47,021 bases of DNA, from positions 1-47,021 of the forward strand of contig SFQZ01000013.1 of NCBI GenBank assembly GCA_004562915.1, written 5' to 3'. Numbering within the stretch: position 1 is the first letter of the stretch; each line of letters starts with the position of its first letter. Origin of the DNA: a bacterium. Its GTDB lineage: Bacteria > Bacillota_A > Clostridia > Lachnospirales > Lachnospiraceae. A model generated the notes under the pieces. It was given only the letters and a program-made list of their open reading frames with translations, made no database searches and was not told where the DNA came from. Shown in pieces: positions 16,986 through 25,353 of the stretch. Made by a program: the position numbers and the translations under genes.

Positions 16986-17297
16986 TCACAGTCCGATCAT
17001 CTGTACCACAAATACTGTTGCTGCCGCACCGACAGCTACTGTAAGAAGACCTTTTTTTAAATATGCCAGAAGCACTGCAATGATGCATCCGACTATGGCA
17101 CTGATCCGGGATCCTGTACTGGAAAAGATGGCCGGAAATGTCATGGCTGCCAACACGGCATAGGGTACATAGTACAAAAACGACTGTATTCTTACGTTTG
17201 TGATTTTTTTCCGAAAGATAGCCATTGGAAGCATACGGATCAGATACGTTACCACAGCCATCACCGCAATACTGATCAATATATATTTTGTACTCAT
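16986..17297 (-). CDS. azlD: AzlD-family branched-chain amino acid transport subunit
   Basis: This 103-aa membrane protein is the small partner of AzlC, together exporting branched-chain amino acids or analogues. It has four hydrophobic helices and the family segment TYLIRMLPM. The ATG at 17297 overlaps the azlC stop by 4 nt and has GGAGGAG upstream; the longer open frame to 17384 lies inside azlC and is not used. It is the last gene of the purine operon. Confidence 0.88.
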   Translation of the reverse strand: MSTKYILISIAVMAVVTYLIRMLPMAIFRKKITNVRIQSFLYYVPYAVLAAMTFPAIFSSTGSRISAIVGCIIAVLLAYLKKGLLTVAVGAAATVFVVQMIGL

Positions 17298-18010
17298 TCT
17301 GTCTCCTCCACTTCTTCCGGTTTTCTCGGAAACAGCCATGCGGTCACTGCGCTGACAGCGATTGTAATGATAATAATCGACCATCCACTGCCCAAATTAC
17401 GCAGTACCGGCAGATAAGTAAATGCCAGGCTTGACAAAATAGCCAGAATCACAGTAAACAGTACGCTTCTTTCTTCCCGCGCAGGAGGTATGATCACCGC
17501 AATAAACATTCCATACAACGCAATTCCCAGTGCACTGGAAAGGGCTTCCGGCATCACGGAAGTAGCAGCACCTCCTGCCAGGGTGCCTCCTGTCCATCCC
17601 AGAATCGGTGTTATGATAAGCCCTGCCATATAGGGTGTAGACAACTCTCCCTTATACTGCATGGATACAGCAAAAATCTCATCCGTTATACCAAAAGATA
17701 CTGCCAGTCGTTCCTTCATACTCATTTTTCGTTCCACTTTCTGAGATACAGAAAGGGACATTAAAAAGTAACGGATATTGATGACCAGAGTCGTAAGTCC
17801 CAGCTCCATCATATTAACACCGGCAAGCATAAGATTGGCTCCGGCAAACTGACCGGCACTGGTCAGATTCGTTAATGAAATCAGAACGGCAGCCCAAAGA
17901 GGCATTCCAGCCAGTACCGTTGTCATACCAAACGCCGCCGAAACAGAGAAATAACCCAGACAAATAGGGAGCCCGTCTTTCAGTCCCTGTACAAATTCAT
18001 TTTTTCGCAT
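17294..18010 (-). CDS. azlC: AzlC-family branched-chain amino acid permease
   Basis: This 238-aa polytopic protein starts near GLKDGLPICLGYFSVSAAFG, typical of AzlC, and has about seven hydrophobic segments. With AzlD it forms a two-part exporter. It starts only 7 bp after the AICAR formyltransferase gene, with a weak ribosome binding site, so it may be translated by coupling. Its place in a ZTP-riboswitch operon is unexpected. Either it is transcribed passively or it serves amino acid balance when one-carbon units are short. Confidence 0.9.
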   Translation of the reverse strand: MRKNEFVQGLKDGLPICLGYFSVSAAFGMTTVLAGMPLWAAVLISLTNLTSAGQFAGANLMLAGVNMMELGLTTLVINIRYFLMSLSVSQKVERKMSMKERLAVSFGITDEIFAVSMQYKGELSTPYMAGLIITPILGWTGGTLAGGAATSVMPEALSSALGIALYGMFIAVIIPPAREERSVLFTVILAILSSLAFTYLPVLRNLGSGWSIIIITIAVSAVTAWLFPRKPEEVEETE

Positions 18011-18017
18011 AACACTT

Positions 18018-19202
18018 TTAGTGATGGAACAGACGGATTCCGGTAAATGCCATCACCATTCCATAGTTATCACAGGTTTCAATTACCAGATCATCACGCA
18101 CAGATCCACCTGGTTCTGCGATATATTTTACTCCGCTCTTATGCGCACGTTCGATATTATCTGCAAACGGGAAGAATGCATCAGAGCCAAGTGTTACATC
18201 GGTAAGCTGATCCAGCCACTCTCTCTTTTCTTCTCTGGTAAATACAGATGGTTTTTCTGAGAAAGTTCTCTCCCAGTTGCCATCAGCCAGCACATCCATA
18301 TATTCTTCACCGATATAAACATCAATTGCATTGTCACGCTCTGCACGGGTGATTCCCTCTTTGAAAGGCAGATTCATCACCTTCGGAGACTGACGCAGCC
18401 ACCAGTTATCCGCCTTCTGTCCTGCCAGACGAGTACAATGTACACGGGACTGCTGTCCGGCGCCGACACCGATTGCCTGACCATCTTTTACAAAACATAC
18501 GGAATTGGACTGGGTATACTTAAGAGTGATCAGAGAAATCTTCATGTCTCTCTTTGCCTCTTCTGTCAGTTCTTTATTCACGGTTACAATATTAGAAATC
18601 AGCTCATCATCAATGGCAAGCTCCTGACGTCCCTGTTCAAAGGTCACGCCAAACACTTCCTTATGCTCCAGAGGAGCCGGTACATAATCCGGATCGATCT
18701 GAATCACATTATAATTTCCTTTTTTCTTCTGTCCAAGGATTTCCAGTGCTTCTTCTGTATAGCCCGGAGCAATCACTCCATCAGAAACTTCTCTCTTAAT
18801 CAGAAGAGCGGTATCTTTGTCACATACATCAGACAGAGAAATAAAATCACCGAAAGAAGACATACGGTCTGCGCCTCTGGCTCTTGCATATGCGCAGGCA
18901 ATCGGAGAGAAATTCTTCCAGTCCATATCATCTACCCAGTAAATCTTTGCCAGAGTCTCTGTCAACGGAAGTCCTACTGCTGCTCCTGCAGGTGATACAT
19001 GCTTAAAAGAAGTAGCTGCCGGAAGACCTGTAGCTTTCTTCAGATCTCTTACCAGCTGCCAGCCATTGAACGCATCCAGAAAATTGATGTATCCTGGTTT
19101 ACCGGACAGCACTTTGATCGGAAGTTCAGAACCATCACTCATATATATTTTGGAAGGTTTCTGATTTGGGTTGCATCCATATTTTAATAATAATTCTTTC
19201 AT
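18018..19202 (-). CDS. AICAR formyltransferase, stand-alone (PurH formyltransferase half)
   Basis: This 394-aa enzyme should transfer a formyl group from 10-formyl-tetrahydrofolate to AICAR, the penultimate step of IMP synthesis. It matches the AICARFT part of PurH: SFKHVSPAGAAVG near residue 65, TQSNSVCFVKDGQAIGVGAGQQSR in the middle (read here as two joined motifs) and GSDAFFPFADNIERA near the C-terminus. It lacks the MGS-like cyclohydrolase half of PurH. The ATG at 19202 has GGGAG 7 nt upstream; an upstream GTG overlaps that site. A PurO-like gene precedes it by 29 bp and supplies the missing step. Confidence 0.92.
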   Translation of the reverse strand: MKELLLKYGCNPNQKPSKIYMSDGSELPIKVLSGKPGYINFLDAFNGWQLVRDLKKATGLPAATSFKHVSPAGAAVGLPLTETLAKIYWVDDMDWKNFSPIACAYARARGADRMSSFGDFISLSDVCDKDTALLIKREVSDGVIAPGYTEEALEILGQKKKGNYNVIQIDPDYVPAPLEHKEVFGVTFEQGRQELAIDDELISNIVTVNKELTEEAKRDMKISLITLKYTQSNSVCFVKDGQAIGVGAGQQSRVHCTRLAGQKADNWWLRQSPKVMNLPFKEGITRAERDNAIDVYIGEEYMDVLADGNWERTFSEKPSVFTREEKREWLDQLTDVTLGSDAFFPFADNIERAHKSGVKYIAEPGGSVRDDLVIETCDNYGMVMAFTGIRLFHH

Positions 19203-19231
19203 CTCAGTTCTCCCTTTCACAATTACTTTTA

Positions 19232-19945
19232 TTATTTATTTTTATTCACAATTCTTGTTTCATAAGTTCCATCTGCAATGCTGATATAACGCACAAACAG
19301 AGAAACTTTGTTGTCTTCATTCAGGCTTTCCCACAACATTTTTGTGAACTCTTCAATATCATCCGGAATAGATACCAGCTTGGGCTCGCCTTCAAAGCTT
19401 GGAAGCGGATTGCCATCTCCCATATAGGTATGAATAAAATGACCTTCACCAGCCAAACAGTTTTCATATGCAAAGGTGTAACGGTTGCAGGACTCCGGAT
19501 TTCCATTGTTACTTTTCAGGATTGACATAGCGTAATTATATTTGCCGTTTTCGATATGCATGATACCGGAAATACGAGGAGTATAGTTCGGTCCATCCGG
19601 CTCAAACTCACGACTTCTCAGGGACTGTTCAAAGGTCAACTGTCTGTCCATGCCTTCATAAATGGTATCTGTCTGATCTCCGTTTGTTACGATTGTCTTG
19701 TTACCCAGGACACGAACCGGTGCATAAATAATCAGGCTTGGATCTACCAGTTTGGACGGATCAAATGCCTGTGTGCGGATACCCTGTCCATCTTCTACAA
19801 AAATTCTGTTTCGGCTGTTCTCACTTCTTCCCATAATAAAATAAGCAGCCACTGCTTTTGTCCCGTCAGCCGATTTTCCGATTACAATTCCTCTTCCGGG
19901 ATATGCATTACCTTTCAGTTCCTGTTCCAATGATATCATTTTCAT
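19232..19945 (-). CDS. IMP cyclohydrolase, PurO-like
   Basis: This 237-aa protein resembles archaeal-type PurO IMP cyclohydrolase, which closes the ring of FAICAR to make IMP. Seen features include the N-terminal YPGRGIVIGKSADG, the FIMGRSENSRNR segment and the central TPRISGIM. It is unrelated in fold to the cyclohydrolase half of PurH. It is first in the operon, under a ZTP riboswitch, and is followed by the AICAR formyltransferase, so the two genes together replace bifunctional PurH. GAGAGG precedes the ATG. Confidence 0.9.
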   Translation of the reverse strand: MKMISLEQELKGNAYPGRGIVIGKSADGTKAVAAYFIMGRSENSRNRIFVEDGQGIRTQAFDPSKLVDPSLIIYAPVRVLGNKTIVTNGDQTDTIYEGMDRQLTFEQSLRSREFEPDGPNYTPRISGIMHIENGKYNYAMSILKSNNGNPESCNRYTFAYENCLAGEGHFIHTYMGDGNPLPSFEGEPKLVSIPDDIEEFTKMLWESLNEDNKVSLFVRYISIADGTYETRIVNKNK

Positions 19946-20001
19946 GAACCTCTCTCCTTTGCATCCTATGATTTCTAACTGTAAACTTCTCTAACTATAC
20001 G

Positions 20002-20045
20002 AAAAAAGCCTACAATCCGAGCTTATATTGCCCAGACGGTCGGCT
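20002..20045 (-). terminator. Expression-platform terminator of the ZTP riboswitch
   Basis: AGCC and downstream GGCT with broken pairing between them form a hairpin followed by six T (20007-20002). Its 5' arm overlaps the aptamer's conserved P3 segment, so ligand binding and terminator formation exclude each other. Confidence 0.8.
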
Positions 20046-20098
20046 TCTGCTCCTTATACTCCCCGTGGTAAACCCCACTTCCGTCAGTCATATAAGGT
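20026..20098 (-). ncRNA. ZTP (pfl) riboswitch aptamer
   Basis: On the minus strand P1 is formed by CCTTATA and TATAAGG (20098-20092 and 20058-20052). Inside are the GACTGACGG strand, a GTGG/CCAC hairpin ending in CCACGGGGAG, and downstream the conserved CCGACCGTCTGGGC hairpin. These are the hallmark segments of ZTP riboswitches, which sense the AICAR derivative ZTP/ZMP that builds up when folate one-carbon units are short. It precedes the cyclohydrolase and AICAR formyltransferase genes that consume this intermediate. It should raise expression when ligand is bound. Confidence 0.95.
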
Positions 20099-20104
20099 AT
20101 CTAA

Positions 20105-20133
20105 AACATAGCATTATTCCCCCGAAAAGTCAA
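20105..20133 (-). promoter_or_regulatory. Promoter of the ZTP-riboswitch purine operon
   Basis: TTGACT, a 17-nt spacer and TATGTT lie just upstream of the aptamer, so the riboswitch starts close to the 5' end of the transcript. Confidence 0.7.
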
Positions 20134-20182
20134 CCCATTATCCTTAAAATCTTAATGATTCAGGTACAGGCACCACAGTAAG

Positions 20183-20815
20183 TCAATGAAATCGTTTTCT
20201 TAACTGATACAGTGGTATCTTGATTTCCAGCTTTTCCCCATGATAACGAACAAAATGTTTTCGTATCACCGTCAGAGAAATAAGCCCACATCCCAGGACA
20301 ACTCCGGGGACTCTGATTCTCCTGACTACACAGATGAAAAACAGGAGAAATGTAAGCACTGAGCGGTAAAAATGAGGACTTATAACGATTACAAGGGAAA
20401 ATAACAAATAAAATATAATCAGGTAAGACACCGGTTCAAAGATTGGATACAATCCAAGCAGCACCCCGAAGGATACTGCTATCGCTTTACCTCCTTTGTT
20501 ATTTCTCCAGAAAGGATAGGCATGTCCCAGCACCGGAGCTGCCATAATAAGACCGAACATCAGCCCCTGTGGATCCATTCTTTTCAGTGCCAGATGTACC
20601 GGCAGAAATCCCTTCAGAAGTTCCAGAATGATCACCAGGATTCCCATGGGAATCCCTGCATATAAAAATGCATTGGCTGCTCCCGGATTACCGTCTTCAC
20701 TTTTCTCCGTCACATCTATTTTTTTCAGATACTTCGGCAGCAGATAGCTGTACAGGACACTGCCCGACAAATATCCTGCCAGAATATACATTATTTCTTC
20801 CCATCTGTTTATCAT
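20183..20815 (-). CDS. plsY: PlsY-type glycerol-3-phosphate acyltransferase
   Basis: This 210-aa membrane protein would acylate glycerol-3-phosphate from acyl-phosphate, the first step of phospholipid synthesis. PlsY motifs are present: GSVLYSYLL near the N-terminus, DGNPGAANAF (about 41-50) and GHAYPFWRNNKGGKA (about 97-111), where the Lys/Gly loop binds phosphate. The ATG at 20815 has AGGAAG 7 nt upstream; a second ATG at codon 9 has a weaker site. It follows a glycosyltransferase gene by 25 bp, suggesting a lipid operon. It may be a second plsY copy. Confidence 0.85.
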   Translation of the reverse strand: MINRWEEIMYILAGYLSGSVLYSYLLPKYLKKIDVTEKSEDGNPGAANAFLYAGIPMGILVIILELLKGFLPVHLALKRMDPQGLMFGLIMAAPVLGHAYPFWRNNKGGKAIAVSFGVLLGLYPIFEPVSYLIIFYLLFSLVIVISPHFYRSVLTFLLFFICVVRRIRVPGVVLGCGLISLTVIRKHFVRYHGEKLEIKIPLYQLRKRFH

Positions 20816-20840
20816 ATACGTTCTTCCTGTTCACCCTACA

Positions 20841-21980
20841 TTAATGAGGTACGTTTATGTTTTCATTTGGTGCCAGTTCTTCCAATAATCGGTATACCTT
20901 CTTCACAGAATCCGGCTTTGCATTTTCTTCCTGGGCCCGAATCATTTGTCTGCGAAGATTTTCCTTTTCCAAAAGCCTTCTGCCTGCACGAAGCTGCCCG
21001 AGAAAACTTTTTCTACCGATGGACATGCCATGATTCTGGAAAAATTCAAGATTGCAGTTCTCGCATCCCGGAATCGGAGTCGTATGAACCATAGGAATCT
21101 TACTGACAGCTGCCTCTGTACTGCTGAGTCCACCGGGCTTTGTAAAGATCACATCGCATGCACTCATATAATCAGCAACCTGTTCCGTAAATCCAAGGAC
21201 CCATACCTTCGGCCTGTTTTTCAATTCCCTTCGAAGTGTGTTTTCCAGTTTCCTGTTGTTGCCGCAGATTACCACAACCCCTTCATCCTCCTGAAGGCGT
21301 CTTGCCAGTTCCAACACAAAAATCTGTATTTTTCCAAAACCCATACTTCCACCCATGACCAGGTAGATTCTGTCATTTTGAGGCAGACCGCATTTTTCTC
21401 TTGCGTCCGTCTTCTTTTTATCCTCCAGAAAACAAGGACGTACCGGAATCCCCCATGGCAGAAGTTTTTCTTCCGGAACGCCTCTTGACACAAACTCTTC
21501 TATTAGCTCTTCATGGGGTATTACATAGTAATCACAATCCGTCTCTTCCCAGAACGGAATACAGGTATAGTCTGTAGCAACAGCTACTGTTTTCTGTCTG
21601 AGCCATCCTTTCTTTTTCAGATATGTCACTGTCTCCGCAGGATATAGATGTGGCATAACAATCACATCAAAATCGTTCTCATCCAGATACTTTTTCAGTT
21701 TTTTCCCCAACAAAGCACAGACAAGATACACCGGCGATTTTCTTTTCCAAAATGTGGACACTGCCTTCCCGATTTTGTATACGAATCCAAAACCATGCGG
21801 AAAATGCTTCACCAGTCCTACATAAGCTCCGCCTACTACCCGGGATGTTTTCTTTCCATTCAGCAGCATCATATCCAGCATAACCGCCTCATCACCCTGC
21901 TGCTCCACATATTCTTTCACTGCTTTTCCGGCAGAATTATGGCCTTCCCCGGTATTGCAGGATAATATTAATACTTTCAT
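20841..21980 (-). CDS. UgtP/MGDG-synthase-like glycosyltransferase
   Basis: This 379-aa GT28-type enzyme starts with the MGDG-synthase motif LILSCNTGEGHNSAGKAV and has the nucleotide-sugar site TKPGGLSSTEA near residue 280. Relatives such as UgtP add glucose or galactose to diacylglycerol to make glycolipids and lipoteichoic-acid anchors. It lies directly upstream of plsY. The sugar donor cannot be told from sequence. Confidence 0.85.
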   Translation of the reverse strand: MKVLILSCNTGEGHNSAGKAVKEYVEQQGDEAVMLDMMLLNGKKTSRVVGGAYVGLVKHFPHGFGFVYKIGKAVSTFWKRKSPVYLVCALLGKKLKKYLDENDFDVIVMPHLYPAETVTYLKKKGWLRQKTVAVATDYTCIPFWEETDCDYYVIPHEELIEEFVSRGVPEEKLLPWGIPVRPCFLEDKKKTDAREKCGLPQNDRIYLVMGGSMGFGKIQIFVLELARRLQEDEGVVVICGNNRKLENTLRRELKNRPKVWVLGFTEQVADYMSACDVIFTKPGGLSSTEAAVSKIPMVHTTPIPGCENCNLEFFQNHGMSIGRKSFLGQLRAGRRLLEKENLRRQMIRAQEENAKPDSVKKVYRLLEELAPNENINVPH

Positions 21981-22021
21981 TGTTCCCCCTGACCGGTACC
22001 CGAAATCTGTTAAACATATTT

Positions 22022-23224
22022 TTATTTTTCATCACATACCTGAAAAATATAAAACTTCAGATAATACGATTCATCTGCTGCCCACAGAATCGGATGATCC
22101 GGTGCCTGCGTACGAAATTCCACCTGTCTCAGACGTTTATGCACATTTCTTGCTGCCTGACCAATTGTCTGTGTAAAAAGTTCATACGTCATAAAATGGG
22201 AACAGGAACAGGTAGCTAGATAACCACCATCTTTCACCAGTTTCATGCCCCGCAGATTAATTTCTCTGTAACCCTTTACAGCATTTTTTACAGAATTCCG
22301 GGATTTTGTAAATGCAGGCGGATCCAGAATTACCAGATCAAATTTTTCTCCCTCCGCTTCCAGCTTTGGCAGCAATTCAAACACATCCGCACAGACAAAC
22401 TTTACCCTGTCTTCCAAACCATTCAACCTGGCATTCACAGTCGCCTGATCTACTCCCAACTGAGAAGCATCTACCCCCAATACAGAAGAAGCTCCGGCAA
22501 TTCCTGCATTCAGTGCAAAAGAACCGGTATGTGTAAAACAATCCAGTACTTTTGCACCTTTACATAACTTTTGAATCGACTGACGGTTATACTTCTGATC
22601 CAGGAAAAAACCGGTCTTTTGTCCATCTTTTACATCTACCTGATACTTTACACCATTTTCCGTTATATTTACCAACGTATCAAATTCTTCACCGATGAAT
22701 CCTTTGGTACGCTCCATGCCTTCCTGCTCCCGGACTTTTGCATCACTTCTTTCGTAGACACCTCTAATCGTCACTCCATCCTCAGCCATCACTTCTATTA
22801 ATAGACCTACGATGGTTTCTTTCATTCGATCAATTCCCAGTGCAAGAGACTGTACCACCAAAACATCGGAAAACTTATCCACCACAAGTCCCGGTAAAAA
22901 ATCAGCTTCCCCGAAAATCACCCGACAACTTCCTGTATCTACTGTTTTCTTTCGATAATTCCAGGCATTCTGTACACGCATCCGTAAAAATTCTTGATCA
23001 ATTTCCTGATGAATATTCCTTGTCATCATACGGACTCTGATCTTTGAATTCCGGTTGATAAATCCCCGTCCCATAGGATATCCGTCAAAATCATGAACCA
23101 GAACAATGTCTCCGTCTTCAAAACTCCCCACAACACTGTCAATTTCATTGTCATATATCCAGGCGCCTCCCGCTTTCAGCGTACGACCTTCTCCTTTTTT
23201 TAACGTAACTGATGCAAAGCTCAT
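22022..23224 (-). CDS. RlmI-like class I rRNA cytosine-C5 methyltransferase
   Basis: This 400-aa SAM-dependent enzyme has an N-terminal PUA domain (about 1-75, with KAGGAWIYDNEI), a middle EEHEE-like domain and a C-terminal Rossmann domain with VLDCFTHTGSFALNAG for SAM binding and LDPPAFTKS at the active site. It is closest to RlmI, which makes m5C in 23S rRNA. The ATG at 23224 follows GGAGG at a normal distance; an in-frame ATG four codons earlier overlaps that site. Confidence 0.9.
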   Translation of the reverse strand: MSFASVTLKKGEGRTLKAGGAWIYDNEIDSVVGSFEDGDIVLVHDFDGYPMGRGFINRNSKIRVRMMTRNIHQEIDQEFLRMRVQNAWNYRKKTVDTGSCRVIFGEADFLPGLVVDKFSDVLVVQSLALGIDRMKETIVGLLIEVMAEDGVTIRGVYERSDAKVREQEGMERTKGFIGEEFDTLVNITENGVKYQVDVKDGQKTGFFLDQKYNRQSIQKLCKGAKVLDCFTHTGSFALNAGIAGASSVLGVDASQLGVDQATVNARLNGLEDRVKFVCADVFELLPKLEAEGEKFDLVILDPPAFTKSRNSVKNAVKGYREINLRGMKLVKDGGYLATCSCSHFMTYELFTQTIGQAARNVHKRLRQVEFRTQAPDHPILWAADESYYLKFYIFQVCDEK

Positions 23225-23308
23225 AGTTACCTCCATCTGTTATACTATTTTCATACTTATACTATATCAGCACTCATTGTATCACAGATTTATAGAAAAC
23301 GGAATTCT

Positions 23309-24082
23309 TTATTTTTGGAGAATGCTTTTTACCATTTCCGGCACTTTTCCTTTCTCATAATAGCAGATAATGTCTACAACATCGTTGTTTGGTGTCCGAT
23401 ACGTTACCCAAACAGAGAGAGACTCTTCCAGATTCCACTGTTCGTTGAGACCTTCATATCTGTTGATGCAGACCAGATTTTTTCTGGCCTCTGATATAAT
23501 CTCCGGGTCTGTGATGATGATCGATTGTTGAGCCTCCTTTTCAAAATCCCCGGTATCCTCATAAAACTCCATGGCGAAAATTCTTTTTACTGCCTGACGC
23601 ATCACAGGATCCAGTCCGTCAAAGGTTTCGTCACACAAAAGATATTTGGTATTGGCACAGATTCCCAGTATGACGGATAACTGTTTTTTCATTCCTTTTG
23701 AAAAGGTACTGATTTTTCTGTCTTTTTCCAATCCAAACTTTTCCAGAAGCTCATAGAATCGCTGTTCATCAAAACATGTATAATAAATCCGGTAGTATTC
23801 CATCATCTCCTCCGGTGTAGAATTCGGTAGATAATACTGGTCATCCGAAATAAAAAACACACGGCTTTTCATCTTTTCATTCTCATAAATATCCTGCCCA
23901 TCCACCAGTACCTTTCCTTCGTCCGGCTTCAGCACACCTGCCATCATTCTCAGACAGGTACTTTTTCCGGCGCCATTGGTTCCTACAAGTCCAAATACGC
24001 TCCCCTCCCGAATCTCGCCTGTCATTTGAGAAACAGCTTCTATTTTGCCAAACCGCTTACTGATCTGATTAAGTGCAATCAT
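23309..24082 (-). CDS. ABC transporter ATP-binding protein with aberrant C-terminus
   Basis: This 257-aa protein has a normal N-terminal ABC half: Walker A GTNGAGKST (34-42), signature FSKGM (127-131), Walker B YLLCDE (147-152) and D-loop GLDP. From about residue 170 the sequence departs from the family. Where a switch-histidine motif (SSH) is expected it reads IIITDPEI, and the last 60 residues (SVWVTYRTPNNDVVDIICYY) look like another fold. Either the C-terminus is highly diverged or a deletion joined it to a different gene. No permease gene follows; the next gene encodes an rRNA methyltransferase. It overlaps the GntR gene by 14 nt. Confidence 0.75.
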   Translation of the reverse strand: MIALNQISKRFGKIEAVSQMTGEIREGSVFGLVGTNGAGKSTCLRMMAGVLKPDEGKVLVDGQDIYENEKMKSRVFFISDDQYYLPNSTPEEMMEYYRIYYTCFDEQRFYELLEKFGLEKDRKISTFSKGMKKQLSVILGICANTKYLLCDETFDGLDPVMRQAVKRIFAMEFYEDTGDFEKEAQQSIIITDPEIISEARKNLVCINRYEGLNEQWNLEESLSVWVTYRTPNNDVVDIICYYEKGKVPEMVKSILQK

Positions 24083-24449
24083 TTTTGCCCTCCTCCCAAT
24101 ACTCGTCTACTTTCCCACTAAATTCTTCCCGGGTAATCCCCAGTTCTTTCCCCTTTTTTATCATTTCGCGATATTCGCTCCAGAACTTATTTCTTTTTTC
24201 CAGAATCAGAGAACCTTTTCCTGAAACAAAATTTCCTCTGCCTTTTACAGGATAAATATATCCCTGCTGTTCCAGTATACTGTAGGCTTTCTGAATCGTA
24301 TTCGGATTAATCGAAAGCTCCACTGCCAGTTTCCGCACAGAAGGCATCTGTTCGTCCTGTTCCAGAACTCCTTTCAGAATCAAAATCTGAAATCGCTCTA
24401 CAATCTGCTCATAAATGGGCCTCCGATCCTTATAATCAATTACGATCAA
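24069..24449 (-). CDS. YtrA-subfamily GntR transcriptional regulator
   Basis: This 126-aa repressor has a winged helix with PIYEQIVERFQ, the recognition-helix region MPSVRKLAVELSINPNTIQKAY and a short C-terminal dimerisation helix, as in YtrA. YtrA-type regulators control adjacent ABC exporter genes in response to cell-wall antibiotics. The start is a TTG with AAGGAGG 8 nt upstream. A perfect inverted repeat sits between its promoter and start, consistent with autorepression. Confidence 0.9.
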   Translation of the reverse strand: MIVIDYKDRRPIYEQIVERFQILILKGVLEQDEQMPSVRKLAVELSINPNTIQKAYSILEQQGYIYPVKGRGNFVSGKGSLILEKRNKFWSEYREMIKKGKELGITREEFSGKVDEYWEEGKNDCT

Positions 24450-24470
24450 AATAAGAACCTCCTTTCTGCA

Positions 24471-24501
24471 TTAAGTGTACTATTTCAATTAGTACACTTA
24501 A
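24471..24501. promoter_or_regulatory. Operator for the YtrA-like repressor
   Basis: A perfect inverted repeat has 12-nt arms (TTAAGTGTACTA at 24471-24482, its complement at 24490-24501) around a 7-nt spacer. It overlaps the start point just downstream of the -10 box and resembles known YtrA-type sites containing AGTGTA. Confidence 0.85.
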
Positions 24502-24530
24502 AGTATATAATGTGCACATGAATCTGTCAA
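24502..24530 (-). promoter_or_regulatory. Promoter of the gntR-ABC pair
   Basis: A perfect TTGACA, a 17-nt spacer and TATACT. The operator begins directly downstream of the -10 box, so bound repressor would block initiation. Confidence 0.8.
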
Positions 24531-24539
24531 TAGGCATCA

Positions 24540-25292
24540 TTATATGTTTTTTTGTATCAGTTCTTTTGTAAGAGCAAAAAATTCTCTCACCAGATAATGA
24601 AGCTGCAGTACACTGCGGGATGGTGCAGCAATTCCACACACATTCACATATCCTGCTTTTTTCGCTATTCTTATACTGCGGTATACATGAAAATTATTGG
24701 TAACAATCCCGACGGTATCTGACCCGGTATCCAGATACTTCTGACTATATAGCAAGTTCTCCGCTGTGGTCGTAGATTGATCTTCCATGAGCAATCTGGA
24801 TGAATCGACACCTGCATTTTCCAGATATCTCCGCATACACTCAGCTTCCGTAATATCTTCTCCCGTTCCCTGTCCACCGGACAGAATCGCCTTTGTATTC
24901 GGATTTTCTTCAAGGTATTCCAGTGCTGTATCCAGCCGCTCCGTCAGTGCTTTACTGGGGCGTTCTTTTTTTACCTGACAGCCCAACACAATAATATAAT
25001 CCAGTTCCGGTTCACCTTTCTGAAACATCCCTGAAAAAATCAGTCCTTCCATCACTAGAAAAAGTCCTGCCAGACACACCAGTCCTGTTTTCACAACACA
25101 CTTGACTGTAAACGGAATCTGAATAACTATTCCCTTATTTTTGCAGTACAGCATAGTAATGCCGAGAATCAAAAATCCAAATCCACCCAGCAGCCAGATC
25201 CAGATCACGGATGCACCAAATCCTGCATACATCACGCTTGCAATATAATATACAATACATAAAATACCAAATATGATCAATAAAACTGCCAT
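24540..25292 (-). CDS. YdcF/SanA-like DUF218 membrane protein
   Basis: This 250-aa protein has about four N-terminal membrane helices and a DUF218 domain with YIIVLGCQVK, AILSGGQG, EAECMRRYL and MEDQSTTTAENL, the conserved polar segments of the family. Members are linked to envelope barrier function or vancomycin sensitivity, but chemistry is uncertain. The ATG at 25292 has AGGAG upstream; the longer frame to 25409 runs into the SEC-C gene and its terminator. Confidence 0.82.
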   Translation of the reverse strand: MAVLLIIFGILCIVYYIASVMYAGFGASVIWIWLLGGFGFLILGITMLYCKNKGIVIQIPFTVKCVVKTGLVCLAGLFLVMEGLIFSGMFQKGEPELDYIIVLGCQVKKERPSKALTERLDTALEYLEENPNTKAILSGGQGTGEDITEAECMRRYLENAGVDSSRLLMEDQSTTTAENLLYSQKYLDTGSDTVGIVTNNFHVYRSIRIAKKAGYVNVCGIAAPSRSVLQLHYLVREFFALTKELIQKNI

Positions 25293-25312
25293 CTGTTTTT
25301 CTCCTATACGAC

Positions 25313-25345
25313 AAAAGGACGGCAGTTTTACCTTTCCGTCCTTTT
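25313..25345 (-). terminator. Terminator-like hairpin after the SEC-C gene
   Basis: Perfect 10-nt arms (25313-25322 and 25336-25345) lie just past the SEC-C stop. The T run is short, so some read-through into the DUF218 gene is likely. Confidence 0.6.
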
Positions 25346-25353
25346 CTGACTCT

